A DNA stretch of 21,512 nt from HGM04593 sp964512955. GTDB lineage: Bacteria > Bacteroidota > Bacteroidia > Bacteroidales > Bacteroidaceae. Position numbers and translations under genes: made by a program. The stretch is from NCBI GenBank assembly GCA_964512955.1, contig CAZEKX010000034.1, positions 1 through 21,512 on the forward strand, written 5' to 3'. Below the pieces are notes generated by a model. It saw only the letters and a program-made list of their open reading frames with translations, made no database searches and was not told the DNA's origin. How positions within the stretch are numbered: position 1 is the first letter of the stretch; the number at the start of each line of letters is the position of its first letter. Shown here one piece after another: positions 1 through 8,956 of the stretch.

Positions 1-266
1 ATTATCAGCACATGCAGTATCAGCGGACACTCAAACGTAATGGCATAGTACAGAGCATGTCACGCAAAGGCAACTGTCTTGACAATGCAATGATGGAGAA
101 CTTTTTTGGTATTATGAAATCTGAATTACTATATTTGCAGAAGTTCGAGGATATGGATCACTTTAAACAAGAACTGAAGAGGTATATCCATTACTACAAT
201 AATGACAGAATTAAACTGAGACTAAAAGGAAAGAGCCCGGTGCAATACCGAACTCTTTACCAATAA
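1..266 (+). CDS. IS3-family (IS150-type) transposase OrfB, C-terminal part
   Basis: C-terminal end of an IS3-family DDE transposase (integrase-like catalytic domain). The frame is open from the window edge (Y-Q-H precedes the first Met at 12), so the gene is cut by the window start and 12 is not its real start. Visible residues carry the family pattern SMSRKGNCLDNAMMENFFG, whose Glu in MMENFF is the expected third member of the DDE triad, followed by the basic helix and the closing YNNDRIKLRLKGKSPVQYR. The stop at 264-266 lies 14 bases before the right inverted repeat. Whether the upstream OrfA and the rest of the element are intact cannot be seen. The family call is firm; the exact IS name is not determined. 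Confidence 0.93.
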   Translation, partial: YQHMQYQRTLKRNGIVQSMSRKGNCLDNAMMENFFGIMKSELLYLQKFEDMDHFKQELKRYIHYYNNDRIKLRLKGKSPVQYRTLYQ

Positions 267-280
267 AACTTATTATTAAT

Positions 281-306
281 CCGTCCAACTTCTTGGGGTC
301 AGATCA
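281..306 (+). repeat. Right terminal inverted repeat of the IS150-type element
   Basis: Read from the outside inward on the minus strand, the sequence begins TGATCTGACCCC and continues to AAGTTGGACGG. This resembles the IS150-group end pattern (TG...ACC...TTGGACG). It sits just after the transposase stop and ends in the CA dinucleotide expected of IS3-family elements, so I place the IS boundary at 306. The next bases, GTG at 307-309, are a candidate 3-base target duplication, but the left end is outside the window. Confidence 0.8.
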
Positions 307-1407
307 GTGTCTACCTATAAAGAAATTCATTTCAACATCGGCTTTGTCATCTATAAATGTGATTCGTGTTCGGTTGTTCCCGGTTTTCTCATCAAAGTTA
401 GGAAAATGCATCATGTGTGCAGCCTCTTTAGCAAGTGCTATTCCCATACGATTCATTCCTACAATAATTAAATGAATGTGTTTTGAACTATCTTCTTTAA
501 TACCATTGTGGTCTAATTCTGGGTAGATAATCTTTTTATTACCAATTCCATAATTACTATTCGTAAGCAAACGATTTGCCCATCGTTTGTAGAAGTTATA
601 GGGTTTGAACTCGAAAAACTTCTTCCATTCTTCACTAATATCATTGAGTTGTAAGGCTGCATAGGAGGCTTCATTTTCGAACCAGATTGTCATAGGCTTA
701 CGTTCTGTTACTCCTTTCTGCTCATGTATCTCTACCAATGTTTCAAATGTAAAAATATTCTCGGCATCGTGGTCGCTTTGCATACGGTCTCCCACTATGA
801 ATATTTCTTTAGCATTAATTGTATATAACAATTCTAACTCTTCAACAGATAGTCTTGGAGCGTGTATTAAAATAATATGTTTCAAGGTGTTCTTAGATAA
901 CTTTGAAAGTAGTTCACTCCTTATCTCTTCTACAGGGGATGATGTTTGCAGTATGATTTTAGACTTTGAATATTGAGGATGTTTAATTAATTCAGATATA
1001 ATGGACGGTACTATTGTGTCATATCCAATAATGACAATGTGATTTTTTAACTTATAATGTATATGTCCCTCTTTTATGGAGTCAACCTTTAGACTGATAA
1101 CATTAGTAATAATGGAAACGATGAGTCCGGAGAATAAGATTGTTCCCATACATTCTGTGAATAATAACAGCAAGTTGTTCCATGTGTAAACTTCAGGCTC
1201 ATCAATAATGCTGTTTGAATCTAAAAAAAGTCGTATAGCAGCCCATATCCCAAGTTCGGAATCTGCAGTTTTAAAACAGAAATAAATACCAATGCAAAGC
1301 AAAAAGACAACAAGGTTGACTATCGTAAAAAATAGTATTTGCCACCACAACCCACTTTCTAACCATTTATTTATCCAATACTTAATATTCATAGGTGCTA
1401 TATACAT
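304..1407 (-). pseudogene. Truncated membrane protein with TrkA/RCK-like folds, possibly CASTOR/POLLUX-type channel
   Basis: The 367 visible residues have two N-terminal hydrophobic segments (about 20-45 and 77-105), then two Rossmann-like nucleotide-binding folds: the first around 122-145 (HIVIIGYD), the second around 311-334 (HLIIVGMNRMG) followed by ITFIDD at 349-354. This two-fold arrangement after membrane helices recalls RCK-regulated channels such as the CASTOR/POLLUX family, but I see no clear selectivity-filter motif, so ion and function are unassigned. The reading frame ends exactly where the IS begins: the terminal TGA of the inverted repeat (306-304) is the stop codon. The protein breaks off just after the second fold starts, so C-terminal sequence has very probably been lost. 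Start is ATG at 1407; ATG at 1392 (MNIKYW) is an alternative. No convincing Shine-Dalgarno. Confidence 0.7.
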
Positions 1408-1718
1408 TAATTAATTTTTTCTTATATCGACAAATCTTATTCTCTACTCTCATGTCAAATAGAGTTTTCTTTGGTATTATTCTATAATAATAACTGTGTA
1501 TGTTGCAAAAATATATAAAAAAGTTTAAAGAGTGTAAGAATCAAATATAAATTGCTCAATGAGTTTCTGCTTAACAATCTTTTCTTCGATTGACAAAGAA
1601 TGTTGTTTGATTTAGACTGTATTACATATGCACTAACTAAAAAACTTACTAATTACATAATTGAAGCCCAAAGTTTGGAAAAAACTTTGGGCTTCAATTC
1701 AATTTCGTATGGAGGTTA
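1408..1718. other. Intergenic stretch between truncated channel gene and galE
   Basis: About 310 AT-rich bases. They hold the galE terminator at 1661-1697 and the upstream region of the truncated channel gene. On the minus strand, TATTTTTG (1513-1506) and TATATTTG (1549-1542) match the Bacteroidetes -7 pattern TAnnTTTG, but neither has a TTTG at the right distance, so neither is called as a promoter. A small AT hairpin (TATTATT/AATAATA, 1475-1492) is present. I see no gene and no tRNA. Confidence 0.5.
1661..1697 (-). terminator. Terminator of galE, 16-bp perfect stem
   Basis: Bases 1661-1676 and 1682-1697 are perfect reverse complements (core GAAGCCCAAAG/CTTTGGGCTTC) around a 5-base loop. 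The hairpin starts 21 bases beyond the galE stop codon. On the minus strand the stem is followed by an AT-rich stretch rather than a clean U run, as is common in Bacteroidetes. It is positioned to end galE and shield the channel gene downstream. Confidence 0.8.
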
Positions 1719-2735
1719 TTACTCCTCGAATCCGTTAGGGTTATTCTTTTGCCAGTTCCAACTGTCGCGACACATCTCTTCGATACCGAATTCAGCTTTC
1801 CAGCCTAGTTCTGCTTCTGCCTTTGCAGGGTTGCAATAACATGTTGCGATATCTCCCGGACGACGTGGCTTGATAGAGTAGGGTACGGGAACACCGTTCG
1901 CCTTCTCAAATGCTTTAACAACATCCAATACTGAGTAACCATGACCGGTACCAATATTGTATATTGCTATTCCTTTGTTTGCTACAATGGCTTTCAATGC
2001 TGCTACGTGAGCACGAGCAAGGTCTACTACGTGTATGTAGTCGCGAACGCCTGTACCGTCGTGTGTATCGTAATCGTCTCCGAATACTCCAAGTTCTGCA
2101 CGTTTACCAACTGCTGTCTGGGTGATGTAAGGCATTAGGTTGTTAGGTATTCCGTTGGGATTCTCGCCAATGGTACCGCTCTTGTGAGCACCTATGGGGT
2201 TGAAGTAGCGAAGAAGAACAATATTCCATTCGTTGTCGGCTTTCTGAATATCCATAAGTACCTCCTCGAGCATTGACTTTGTCTGTCCGTAGGGGTTAGT
2301 GCAGTGGCCTTTGGGACACTCTTCGGTAATAGGGATAATGGCTGGGTCGCCGTAAACGGTTGCGCTGGAAGAGAATATCATATTCTTGCAACCATTCTTA
2401 CGCATTACGTCGACAAGAACGAATGTTCCGTTCATGTTGTTCTCGTAATACTCAAGAGGTTTAGCACAACTCTCACCCACAGCCTTTAGACCTGCAAAGT
2501 GAATACATGCATCGAATTTGTGCTCATCGAAAACCTTCTGCAAACCTTCGCGATCGCGGATGTCTACTTTGTAGAAAGGCACCTCTTTGCCAATGATTTT
2601 GGCAACACGCTTTAGCGAGATGGGAGATGAGTTGTCCAAATTGTCAACTACTACAGCCTCGTGTCCGGCTTCGGTAAGTTCAATCAAGGTGTGACTTCCA
2701 ATGAAGCCTGCACCACCAGTTAGTAGGATTTTCAT
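1719..2735 (-). CDS. galE: UDP-glucose 4-epimerase
   Basis: Cytoplasmic NAD-dependent short-chain dehydrogenase-type enzyme that interconverts UDP-glucose and UDP-galactose, feeding galactose catabolism and glycan synthesis. The 338 residues are the usual length for bacterial GalE. The N-terminal NAD-binding motif TGGAGFIGSH covers residues 6-15; the catalytic Ser-Tyr-Lys set is visible as FSSSATVYG (121-129) and Y149-G-Q-T-K153; the substrate-domain pattern RYFNPIGAHKSG follows, then VRDYIHVVDLARAHV. The ATG start gives MKILLTGGAG, the standard GalE beginning. The gene is monocistronic by context: its own promoter at 2833-2863, its own terminator at 1661-1697 and no other Leloir gene beside it. 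Paralogous epimerases acting on N-acetylated sugars are the main alternative. Confidence 0.95.
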   Translation of the reverse strand: MKILLTGGAGFIGSHTLIELTEAGHEAVVVDNLDNSSPISLKRVAKIIGKEVPFYKVDIRDREGLQKVFDEHKFDACIHFAGLKAVGESCAKPLEYYENNMNGTFVLVDVMRKNGCKNMIFSSSATVYGDPAIIPITEECPKGHCTNPYGQTKSMLEEVLMDIQKADNEWNIVLLRYFNPIGAHKSGTIGENPNGIPNNLMPYITQTAVGKRAELGVFGDDYDTHDGTGVRDYIHVVDLARAHVAALKAIVANKGIAIYNIGTGHGYSVLDVVKAFEKANGVPVPYSIKPRRPGDIATCYCNPAKAEAELGWKAEFGIEEMCRDSWNWQKNNPNGFEE

Positions 2736-3083
2736 TTTGTTTTGTTTTTTGATTTGGAATTCAACCTATGGCTGAATTCTTATTGATTAATAATGATTAT
2801 GACTTTTAATGTTAAAATTTATTTACCATCTACAAAGTTAGATATTCTTTTTAATAATACAAATTCTTTATCTTCTTTTTGTTATTTACCGAAATTCAGA
2901 TTCTGTTTCGAAATTTTAGAACTGTTTGTAATAACGGATATAAAGAGATGTGAATGGTTTTACTTATATTTCCATAATTCCTCTCTTTTATTTCGGTGTT
3001 TTTCTGTAACTTTACACTCAAATTGAGTGAAGAGGCTGATTATTCTCTTCTCCATTCGGTAATTTGTGTATCGTATATATGTT
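2736..3083. other. Divergent intergenic region between galE and the EamA permease
   Basis: About 350 AT-rich bases between two divergent genes. It holds the galE promoter at 2833-2863. A GAATTCA/TGAATTC inverted repeat at 2757-2779 with a 9-base loop falls in the predicted galE leader. For the plus-strand permease, TAACTTTA at 3007-3014 is a near match to the Bacteroidetes -7 box, but no good -33 box goes with it. I see no gene or RNA here. Confidence 0.5.
2833..2863 (-). promoter_or_regulatory. Predicted Bacteroidetes-type promoter of galE
   Basis: On the minus strand, TTTG at 2863-2860 is followed after 19 bases by TAACTTTG at 2840-2833. This is an exact match to the Bacteroidetes primary sigma-factor consensus (TTTG, about 19 bases, TAnnTTTG). 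It implies a transcription start near 2826 and a leader of about 90 bases before the galE ATG. The match is seen in the sequence; its activity is inferred. Confidence 0.6.
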
Positions 3084-4001
3084 ATGTGTAAAGAGAAAAG
3101 AGACATATTTCGACATCCTGTGTGGGTAACTATACTTGCTTTGACTGCTGCAATATCATGGGGGTGGGCTTTTCCTCTTGTTAAGTTGGGGTTTGAGGAG
3201 TTTGGTATAACAACTGCTATGACCGGTGCCAAAATGTTGTTTGCCGGGCTCAGGTTTGCTTTTGCCGGAGTATTGGTGCTTATTTTGGCATTTGTTATGC
3301 GTAGGCGTTTCGCTATTTCCGGTACTTCGGGATGGCTATATATCCTCTTCTTTGCCTTGATGAATACAACACTGCATTATGCGTTTTTTTATATTGGTCT
3401 CTCCTATACGTCGGGTGCCAGAGCGGCAATTCTTAACTCATTAGGGACATTCTTGGTTGTATTGCTTGCTTGTGCTTTTTTCAAGACCGATAAATTAACA
3501 GTCGGAAAATTAATCGGTTGTTCCATTGGTTTTACGGGTCTGCTTATACTTAATGTGGGTGGTGCCGATGCAGGGTTTACCATACTTGGCGATGGAATGA
3601 TTATTGTAAATACTCTGTGTGCTGCTTGTGCCGGGCTTTTAACGCGTGGTCTTGCTTCTCGTGGCGATGTGTTTGTCGCTACGGGTTACAGTCTGTTCTT
3701 TGGTGGTTTGTCTCTTGTTGCAATTGGTATGTTGTGGGGTGGTGAATTACCATCTGTAACAATGCGCGGTGTTGTTATATTGTTTTTGTTAACAGCAATA
3801 TCTTCTCTTGGTTTTACTCTCTATAATAAGTTGTTGAGCTGCAATCCGGTGGGTAGAGTGGCTATCTTTAATTCGCTTATTCCCATTGTAGGTGCTGTTA
3901 CTTCGTGTATATGTTTGGGAGAACCTTTTTATTGGAAATATATGTTTGCGGCACTGTTGGCTACAGCCGGCATATATATCATTAATCGACAGAAGCAGTA
4001 A
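3084..4001 (+). CDS. EamA/DMT-family permease
   Basis: Integral membrane transporter of the drug/metabolite transporter superfamily (EamA domain). About ten hydrophobic segments are arranged as two repeats: the first begins WVTILALTAAISWGWAFPLV, the second at FTILGDGMIIVNTLCAACAG. LSYTSGARAAILNSLGTFLV is the typical end of the first repeat, and SCNPVGRVAIFNSLIPIVGA matches the corresponding part of the second. The substrate cannot be read from sequence; exporters of amino acids or metabolites are common in this family. I chose ATG 3084 (MCKEKRDIFRHPVW, 305 residues) over an in-frame GTG at 3066 that would add six residues. The gene is divergent from galE and convergent with the nuo operon. 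Confidence 0.85.
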   Translation: MCKEKRDIFRHPVWVTILALTAAISWGWAFPLVKLGFEEFGITTAMTGAKMLFAGLRFAFAGVLVLILAFVMRRRFAISGTSGWLYILFFALMNTTLHYAFFYIGLSYTSGARAAILNSLGTFLVVLLACAFFKTDKLTVGKLIGCSIGFTGLLILNVGGADAGFTILGDGMIIVNTLCAACAGLLTRGLASRGDVFVATGYSLFFGGLSLVAIGMLWGGELPSVTMRGVVILFLLTAISSLGFTLYNKLLSCNPVGRVAIFNSLIPIVGAVTSCICLGEPFYWKYMFAALLATAGIYIINRQKQ

Positions 4002-4017
4002 GGACTATAATATCTAA

Positions 4018-4065
4018 ATACAATTAATGCGTTGCACTTTACAAAGTGCAACGCATTAATTGTAT
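4018..4065. terminator. Bidirectional terminator between EamA gene and nuoN
   Basis: Bases 4018-4040 and 4043-4065 are perfect reverse complements. The GC-rich core is GCGTTGCACTTT/AAAGTGCAACGC, and the AT-rich outer arms AATTAAT/ATTAATT supply A and U tracts in both directions. In practice the loop would be about four bases (TACA). The element lies 16 bases after the permease stop and 14 bases beyond the nuoN stop, so it can end both convergent transcripts. Confidence 0.88.
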
Positions 4066-4079
4066 ATCTATAATTCTTA

Positions 4080-5501
4080 TCAGAACGATAATTTATCGAT
4101 GTTTATATATACAAAACTGAATATTCCCAAGAAAATGATACCTAATAAGCAGAATGTAAGACTGATTCGTGTAAATGGGTCGCACTTAACAGGTTTTATT
4201 GGGTTGTCGTTTGGAGTTATAAACATAGCCTTTACTATTAGCAGGTAGTAGTAGAGTGATATTACGGTGTTTATGAGGGCAATAAATACCAATATCATGA
4301 AACCCGCATCGAATGCACTCATAAAGACAAAGAACTTGCTGAAGAAACCTGCAAATGGTGGTATACCTGCCAAAGAGAATAGTGCAAGAGTCATTAGAAA
4401 TGCAAGGCGTGGGTTACTCTTGTAGAAACCATTCATATCCTCGCGTTTCACTCCATCGGTACATTGATTCTCGAAACTTTCTATAACTCCAAAGACTGCA
4501 AGGTTGGCAACAATGTACACTAAGATATAGAATACCATTGCAGTCATTCCCTGTGTGGTACCACTTATCACTGCAAGCATAATATATCCCGCCTGTGATA
4601 TACTGCTGAATGCCATGAAACGTTTTAAGTCGTGCTGCTTAATTGCAAACAAATTGGCAACAGTTATGCTGGCAACGGTAAGAATGTATATTATTGTTTG
4701 CCACTCTGCTATCATATTTGCAAAGACCTTTGTAAGAACGACGAAGAGGGTAAACACTGCTGCTCCTTTCGATATAACCGACAAATATGCTGTTACAACA
4801 GTGGGGGCACCTTGATAACTGTCGGCAGTCCATAAATGAAATGGTACAAGTGATATTTTAAAACCTAAACCGGCAAAGAACATTACAAGAGAGAAAATGT
4901 TTATTGGAGTACCGGTGAGCATGGTTTGCATATCGTCGAAATAGAGTGTTCCGCAACTGCCATACAGGAACGATATTCCATAAAGCATAACTGCCGATGA
5001 AAACATAGAGGTAAGAATATACTTAATGCCTGCCTCGGCTGAGTGATGACGGTATTTGTCGAATGCAACAAGGCATGCCAAAGGAAGGGATGCCAGTTCT
5101 ACACCTATAAATAGTAATAGGAAGTGTCGTGCGCTCAACATAAAATACATACCTATGAGTGTACTGAGCATAAGTATATAAAACTCACCCTGTTTGTAGT
5201 ATGTACTTGTGCTACGCAACCATCTGTTTGCTTGCAGAATAACAAGTATGGTACCGCATGTGAGCATAGCCTTCATGAACGATATCATGGGGTTGTTATA
5301 GTACATTCCACCAAACAGTGTTAATTCTTCGCTTGTTGTTGTCATGCATACATATGTATGTACAAGCATCAGCAGGCACACTATACCATGAAATATGCGA
5401 CGATAACGACCTGTGGCTATTAGGTCGAAGAGGAATATTATTACAAATGTCGACAGGAGACTTATCTCCGGACGCATTGATAGGAATTGTAGATAATTCA
5501 T
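4080..5501 (-). CDS. nuoN: NADH-quinone oxidoreductase subunit N
   Basis: Antiporter-like subunit of the complex I membrane arm, 473 residues, about 14 hydrophobic segments. Proton-path residues are in place: E135 in FIGVELASLPL, K215 in GLGFKISLVPFH and K245 in SVISKGAAVF. The PFHLWTADSYQGAP stretch (220-233) is diagnostic of NuoN rather than NuoL or NuoM. It is the last gene of the operon, 18 bases after nuoM, and is followed directly by the 4018-4065 terminator. Family knowledge says this subunit carries one proton channel of the pump. Confidence 0.95.
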   Translation of the reverse strand: MNYLQFLSMRPEISLLSTFVIIFLFDLIATGRYRRIFHGIVCLLMLVHTYVCMTTTSEELTLFGGMYYNNPMISFMKAMLTCGTILVILQANRWLRSTSTYYKQGEFYILMLSTLIGMYFMLSARHFLLLFIGVELASLPLACLVAFDKYRHHSAEAGIKYILTSMFSSAVMLYGISFLYGSCGTLYFDDMQTMLTGTPINIFSLVMFFAGLGFKISLVPFHLWTADSYQGAPTVVTAYLSVISKGAAVFTLFVVLTKVFANMIAEWQTIIYILTVASITVANLFAIKQHDLKRFMAFSSISQAGYIMLAVISGTTQGMTAMVFYILVYIVANLAVFGVIESFENQCTDGVKREDMNGFYKSNPRLAFLMTLALFSLAGIPPFAGFFSKFFVFMSAFDAGFMILVFIALINTVISLYYYLLIVKAMFITPNDNPIKPVKCDPFTRISLTFCLLGIIFLGIFSFVYINIDKLSF

Positions 5502-5519
5502 ATTGCTATCTCGGTTTTT

Positions 5520-7004
5520 TTATGGCTGTATGTTCGAAATAATGTTTGCTACACCGCTGTTTATGAGGTTGCTTACCCACATGGGAAGAATACCTAATCC
5601 GGCAACACATATAATGAGGCAAATAACGGTAAAACGTTCATGCCACAGTGCATCGGTCAGTTTAAGATGTTCCTTGTCTGTGGGTTCGCCATATAGTATT
5701 TTCCCTACTACACGCAGAATATATACCGCTGTAATTACAATACTTGTACATGCTATTATTGTAACTGTGCGGTGGAATGTGTCGTCTACCGAAAATGCAC
5801 CTACAAATATTGTCATTTCGGCAATAAAACCGCTGAATCCGGGAAGTCCCAGATTTGCCAGTCCGGCAATCACATAACCTACTGCAAGGAATGGCATTAT
5901 CTTCATCAATCCTTGCATCTTGCCAATGTCGCGTGTGTGGGTGCGACCATATATCATACCTATGAGCGCAAAGAATAGTGCTGTCATAAGTCCATGAGAG
6001 AGCATCTGCAATATTGCTCCGGTACATGCTGTACGTGTCATCATAAGAAGTGCAAACAACACTAAGCCGCAATGCGAAACCGAAGAGTAGGCATTTATAT
6101 ACTTCAAATCGGTTTGACTTATTGCACTTAATGCTCCATATACAACACTAATTGTAGTTAATATTATAAATATCCACGCAAGGTCGTTGGCAGCCTGTGG
6201 CAACAGGTACATGGCTATTCTGAAACATCCATATCCACCTAATTTCATGAGTACTCCGGCATGTAACATGGAAACTGCTGTGGGAGCACTTGCATGACCG
6301 TCGGGGCTCCATGTGTGAAAGGGAAACAGTGCTCCTAACACTCCAAAACCAATGAATGTGAGTGGGAAGAATATATGTTGTATATTAGCCGGTATATTAC
6401 CCATAGCCGCTATTTCGTGTATATTCATTGTGGTTGCTCCACTACCGAAGTAGATACCCAGAATACCCATCAATAGGAATGCCGAACCGCCCATGAGCAT
6501 CAAGGTAAGTTTCATTGCCGAATACTCCTTTTTACCGCTTCCCCAAACTCCAATAAGAAGGTACATGGGAATGAGGGCTGTTTCGTAGAACATAAACATT
6601 GTGAATAGGTCTGTAGATATGAAGAAACCATAAACTCCCAACGATAACAGTGTGTACCATAAGAAATACTCCTTGGTAAGTGGTTTCATCTCCCACGACG
6701 CAAATGTCCCTGTAAACACAATAATGGACGATAGTAACAACATTGCAACCGATATACCGTCTACTCCAATGGAATAACATATATTCAATGGTGTGTACCA
6801 ACTCCATGAATCGGTGTATAGTTGTGCATCTGTGATACCTGCATTTCGTAACGATATGAAGTCTATCGTAAGATATACCGATAGTACAAGCAACAGGGTA
6901 GAACCTGTAACCATTACAGTGCGTATCTGTTTCATACCTTTGCTCATCCACAAGGCAATGAGCATAACAAGCGGTATTACTACAAAAAGATTAAGTATAT
7001 TCAT
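5520..7004 (-). CDS. nuoM: NADH-quinone oxidoreductase subunit M
   Basis: Second antiporter-like membrane subunit of complex I, 494 residues. E141 (FYETALIPMY), K254 (GVLMKLGGYG) and E396 (GFIAEMTIF) match the conserved charged residues of the proton path. The otherwise conserved TM7 lysine (K234 in Escherichia coli NuoM) appears to be Leu: the segment reads GFGVLGALFPFHTWSPDGH, with L223 (codon 6338-6336) five residues before the Pro of PFH, where the E. coli protein has Lys. The gene is 20 bases downstream of nuoL and 18 bases upstream of nuoN. The Met-Asn-Ile start is the only reasonable one. Confidence 0.95.
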   Translation of the reverse strand: MNILNLFVVIPLVMLIALWMSKGMKQIRTVMVTGSTLLLVLSVYLTIDFISLRNAGITDAQLYTDSWSWYTPLNICYSIGVDGISVAMLLLSSIIVFTGTFASWEMKPLTKEYFLWYTLLSLGVYGFFISTDLFTMFMFYETALIPMYLLIGVWGSGKKEYSAMKLTLMLMGGSAFLLMGILGIYFGSGATTMNIHEIAAMGNIPANIQHIFFPLTFIGFGVLGALFPFHTWSPDGHASAPTAVSMLHAGVLMKLGGYGCFRIAMYLLPQAANDLAWIFIILTTISVVYGALSAISQTDLKYINAYSSVSHCGLVLFALLMMTRTACTGAILQMLSHGLMTALFFALIGMIYGRTHTRDIGKMQGLMKIMPFLAVGYVIAGLANLGLPGFSGFIAEMTIFVGAFSVDDTFHRTVTIIACTSIVITAVYILRVVGKILYGEPTDKEHLKLTDALWHERFTVICLIICVAGLGILPMWVSNLINSGVANIISNIQP

Positions 7005-7024
7005 GATTTTATCCTATTTCTGTG

Positions 7025-8950
7025 TTATACAAGGTATAATAGTATAAGTATAAGTGCCAACGCTCCACTCAGGAACCAAACACTGTAACTCTGTATGTTT
7101 CCGCTCTGCATTGGGCGGACAAAGTCTCCTAGTCGTTGGGTTATGATGGCAAGCATATCCATACTACCATCGATAACTTTTTTGTCGAACCATGCAATGG
7201 GACGGCTTATACAGTTGAAGATTATTTTCTTTGTTACGAACAACCATAGTTCATCCATGTAGAAACGTCTATATGCGGCTCTGATAAATCCTTTGAAGGT
7301 TCTGTTTATGGTTTGTGTCAATTTGCTTTCACCCTTCATATACATTACGGTGGCAATGGCTATTCCTGCAATCGCAAAAAGTATGCTCGATACGGCAACC
7401 TCGGTACGCAAATGTATCTCGTAGGCATGACCGTTACTGCTTATATACTCTCCAAAAGGAATGAATCCGGCAATACATGTAATTGTTGCAAGTACAACCA
7501 ATGGCATGGTCATGCACAATGGTGCTTCGTGCGGTTTGTGTGGTTTTTCTTTAACTGTTCCGTTGTTGTATGCAACCATTCTCTCCTCGTAGTGGCTTTT
7601 TCCCCAGAATATCAAATAATAGAGGCGGAACATGTAGAATGCAGTGAGAGCAGCCACGAAACTCATGAATACTCCCATTATGGGTGAGAAATCGTAGCAT
7701 GCTGTCAATATCTCATCTTTGCTGAAGAATCCGCTGAATGGTGGTATGCCTGCAATTGCAAGGCATGCAATAAGAAATGTAATGTGTGTAACAGGCATAT
7801 ATTTTCTTAGTCCACCCATGTAACTCTTTTCGTTGCTGTGTACAGCATGTATTATTGCTCCGGCACCAAGGAAAAGAAGTCCTTTGAACATGGCATGTGT
7901 GAACAGGTGGAACATCGACGCCATATATCCCAAACCGCCTTCGTGAGGGTCTGCCGATGTGCATACACCCAAAGCCACCATCATAAATGCAATTTGCGAT
8001 ATTGTAGAGAATGCCAATACTCTTTTAATATCGGTCTGTACGCACGCCACCACTGCGGCATACAGAGCAGTGAACGCTCCCACATAGGCAATAAGATGCA
8101 GAGTGTCGGGAGCATATCCTATAAACAGGGGGAACATACGTGCCACAAGATATACTCCGGCAACAACCATTGTTGCGGCATGTATCAGTGCCGATACCGG
8201 TGTGGGGCCCTCCATTGCGTCGGGTAACCATATATGTAGGGGGAACATGGCACTCTTGCCGGCACCACCTATGAACATAAGCCCCAAAGCCAAGGGCAGA
8301 ACTGCACCGGCTGATAGCAGTATTGCCTCATTTACTTCGAATGAGAATCCTTGTGTATAGTATCCATAAATGAGTATTCCTATGAGGAAGAAAAGGTCGG
8401 CAAAGCGAGTTACTATAAATGCCTTTTTCGATGCAGCAATAGCGGCAGGCTTGGTATAATAAAAACCTATAAGCAGATAGGACGATACACCAACCAACTC
8501 CCAAAACAGATACATCTGAAATATATTTGTTGCAACAACCAAACCCAACATAGAGAAAGTAAAGAGAGAGAGATAGGCATAGTAACGTTGGAATCCCTTC
8601 TCGCCCTTCATGTATCCCAATGAGTAGATATGTACCATAAGGCTTACCGTAGATATTACAACAAGCATCATAACCGAAATAGGGTCTATCAGCATACCCA
8701 TATCTATGCTTATATTGCCACCAAGAGGCAACCAAGTATAGTTATATGGCAACAGGGTAGGGAATACTCCCTCTTCGCCTCGTCCTGCACCGAAATATAT
8801 TGTGGCTACAGTGTATGCAAGCACCGTAACCATCGATAACGACAAAGTACCAATGATACCTGCCACTTTATGCAACATCTTCATGCCTGCCAACCCCAAA
8901 ATTAAGAAACTCACTAGGGGTAATACTAATATATATATGGCAAATTCCAT
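7025..8950 (-). CDS. nuoL: NADH-quinone oxidoreductase subunit L
   Basis: Largest antiporter-like subunit of complex I, 641 residues, with the long lateral C-terminal helix expected of NuoL. Key residues are E151 (YLFWELVGVSSYLLIGF), K232 (GGAGKSAMFPLHIWLPDAM) and H257 in SALIHAATMVVAG. The PLHIWLPDAMEGPTPVSALIHAATM stretch separates it from NuoM and NuoN. It starts 6 bases after nuoK ends, so translation is probably coupled. The C-terminus (VWFLSGALALILILLYLV) is a final hydrophobic segment. Confidence 0.96.
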   Translation of the reverse strand: MEFAIYILVLPLVSFLILGLAGMKMLHKVAGIIGTLSLSMVTVLAYTVATIYFGAGRGEEGVFPTLLPYNYTWLPLGGNISIDMGMLIDPISVMMLVVISTVSLMVHIYSLGYMKGEKGFQRYYAYLSLFTFSMLGLVVATNIFQMYLFWELVGVSSYLLIGFYYTKPAAIAASKKAFIVTRFADLFFLIGILIYGYYTQGFSFEVNEAILLSAGAVLPLALGLMFIGGAGKSAMFPLHIWLPDAMEGPTPVSALIHAATMVVAGVYLVARMFPLFIGYAPDTLHLIAYVGAFTALYAAVVACVQTDIKRVLAFSTISQIAFMMVALGVCTSADPHEGGLGYMASMFHLFTHAMFKGLLFLGAGAIIHAVHSNEKSYMGGLRKYMPVTHITFLIACLAIAGIPPFSGFFSKDEILTACYDFSPIMGVFMSFVAALTAFYMFRLYYLIFWGKSHYEERMVAYNNGTVKEKPHKPHEAPLCMTMPLVVLATITCIAGFIPFGEYISSNGHAYEIHLRTEVAVSSILFAIAGIAIATVMYMKGESKLTQTINRTFKGFIRAAYRRFYMDELWLFVTKKIIFNCISRPIAWFDKKVIDGSMDMLAIITQRLGDFVRPMQSGNIQSYSVWFLSGALALILILLYLV

Positions 8951-8956
8951 CTTTAT

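Noticed and set aside
1600..1839. Open frame of 79 codons on the plus strand
   Set aside because: It runs through the galE terminator and antisense to the galE 3' end; no family resemblance.
7313..8360. Several plus-strand frames opposite nuoL
   Set aside because: Shadows of a conserved coding sequence; biased His/Cys/Arg content and no recognisable domain.
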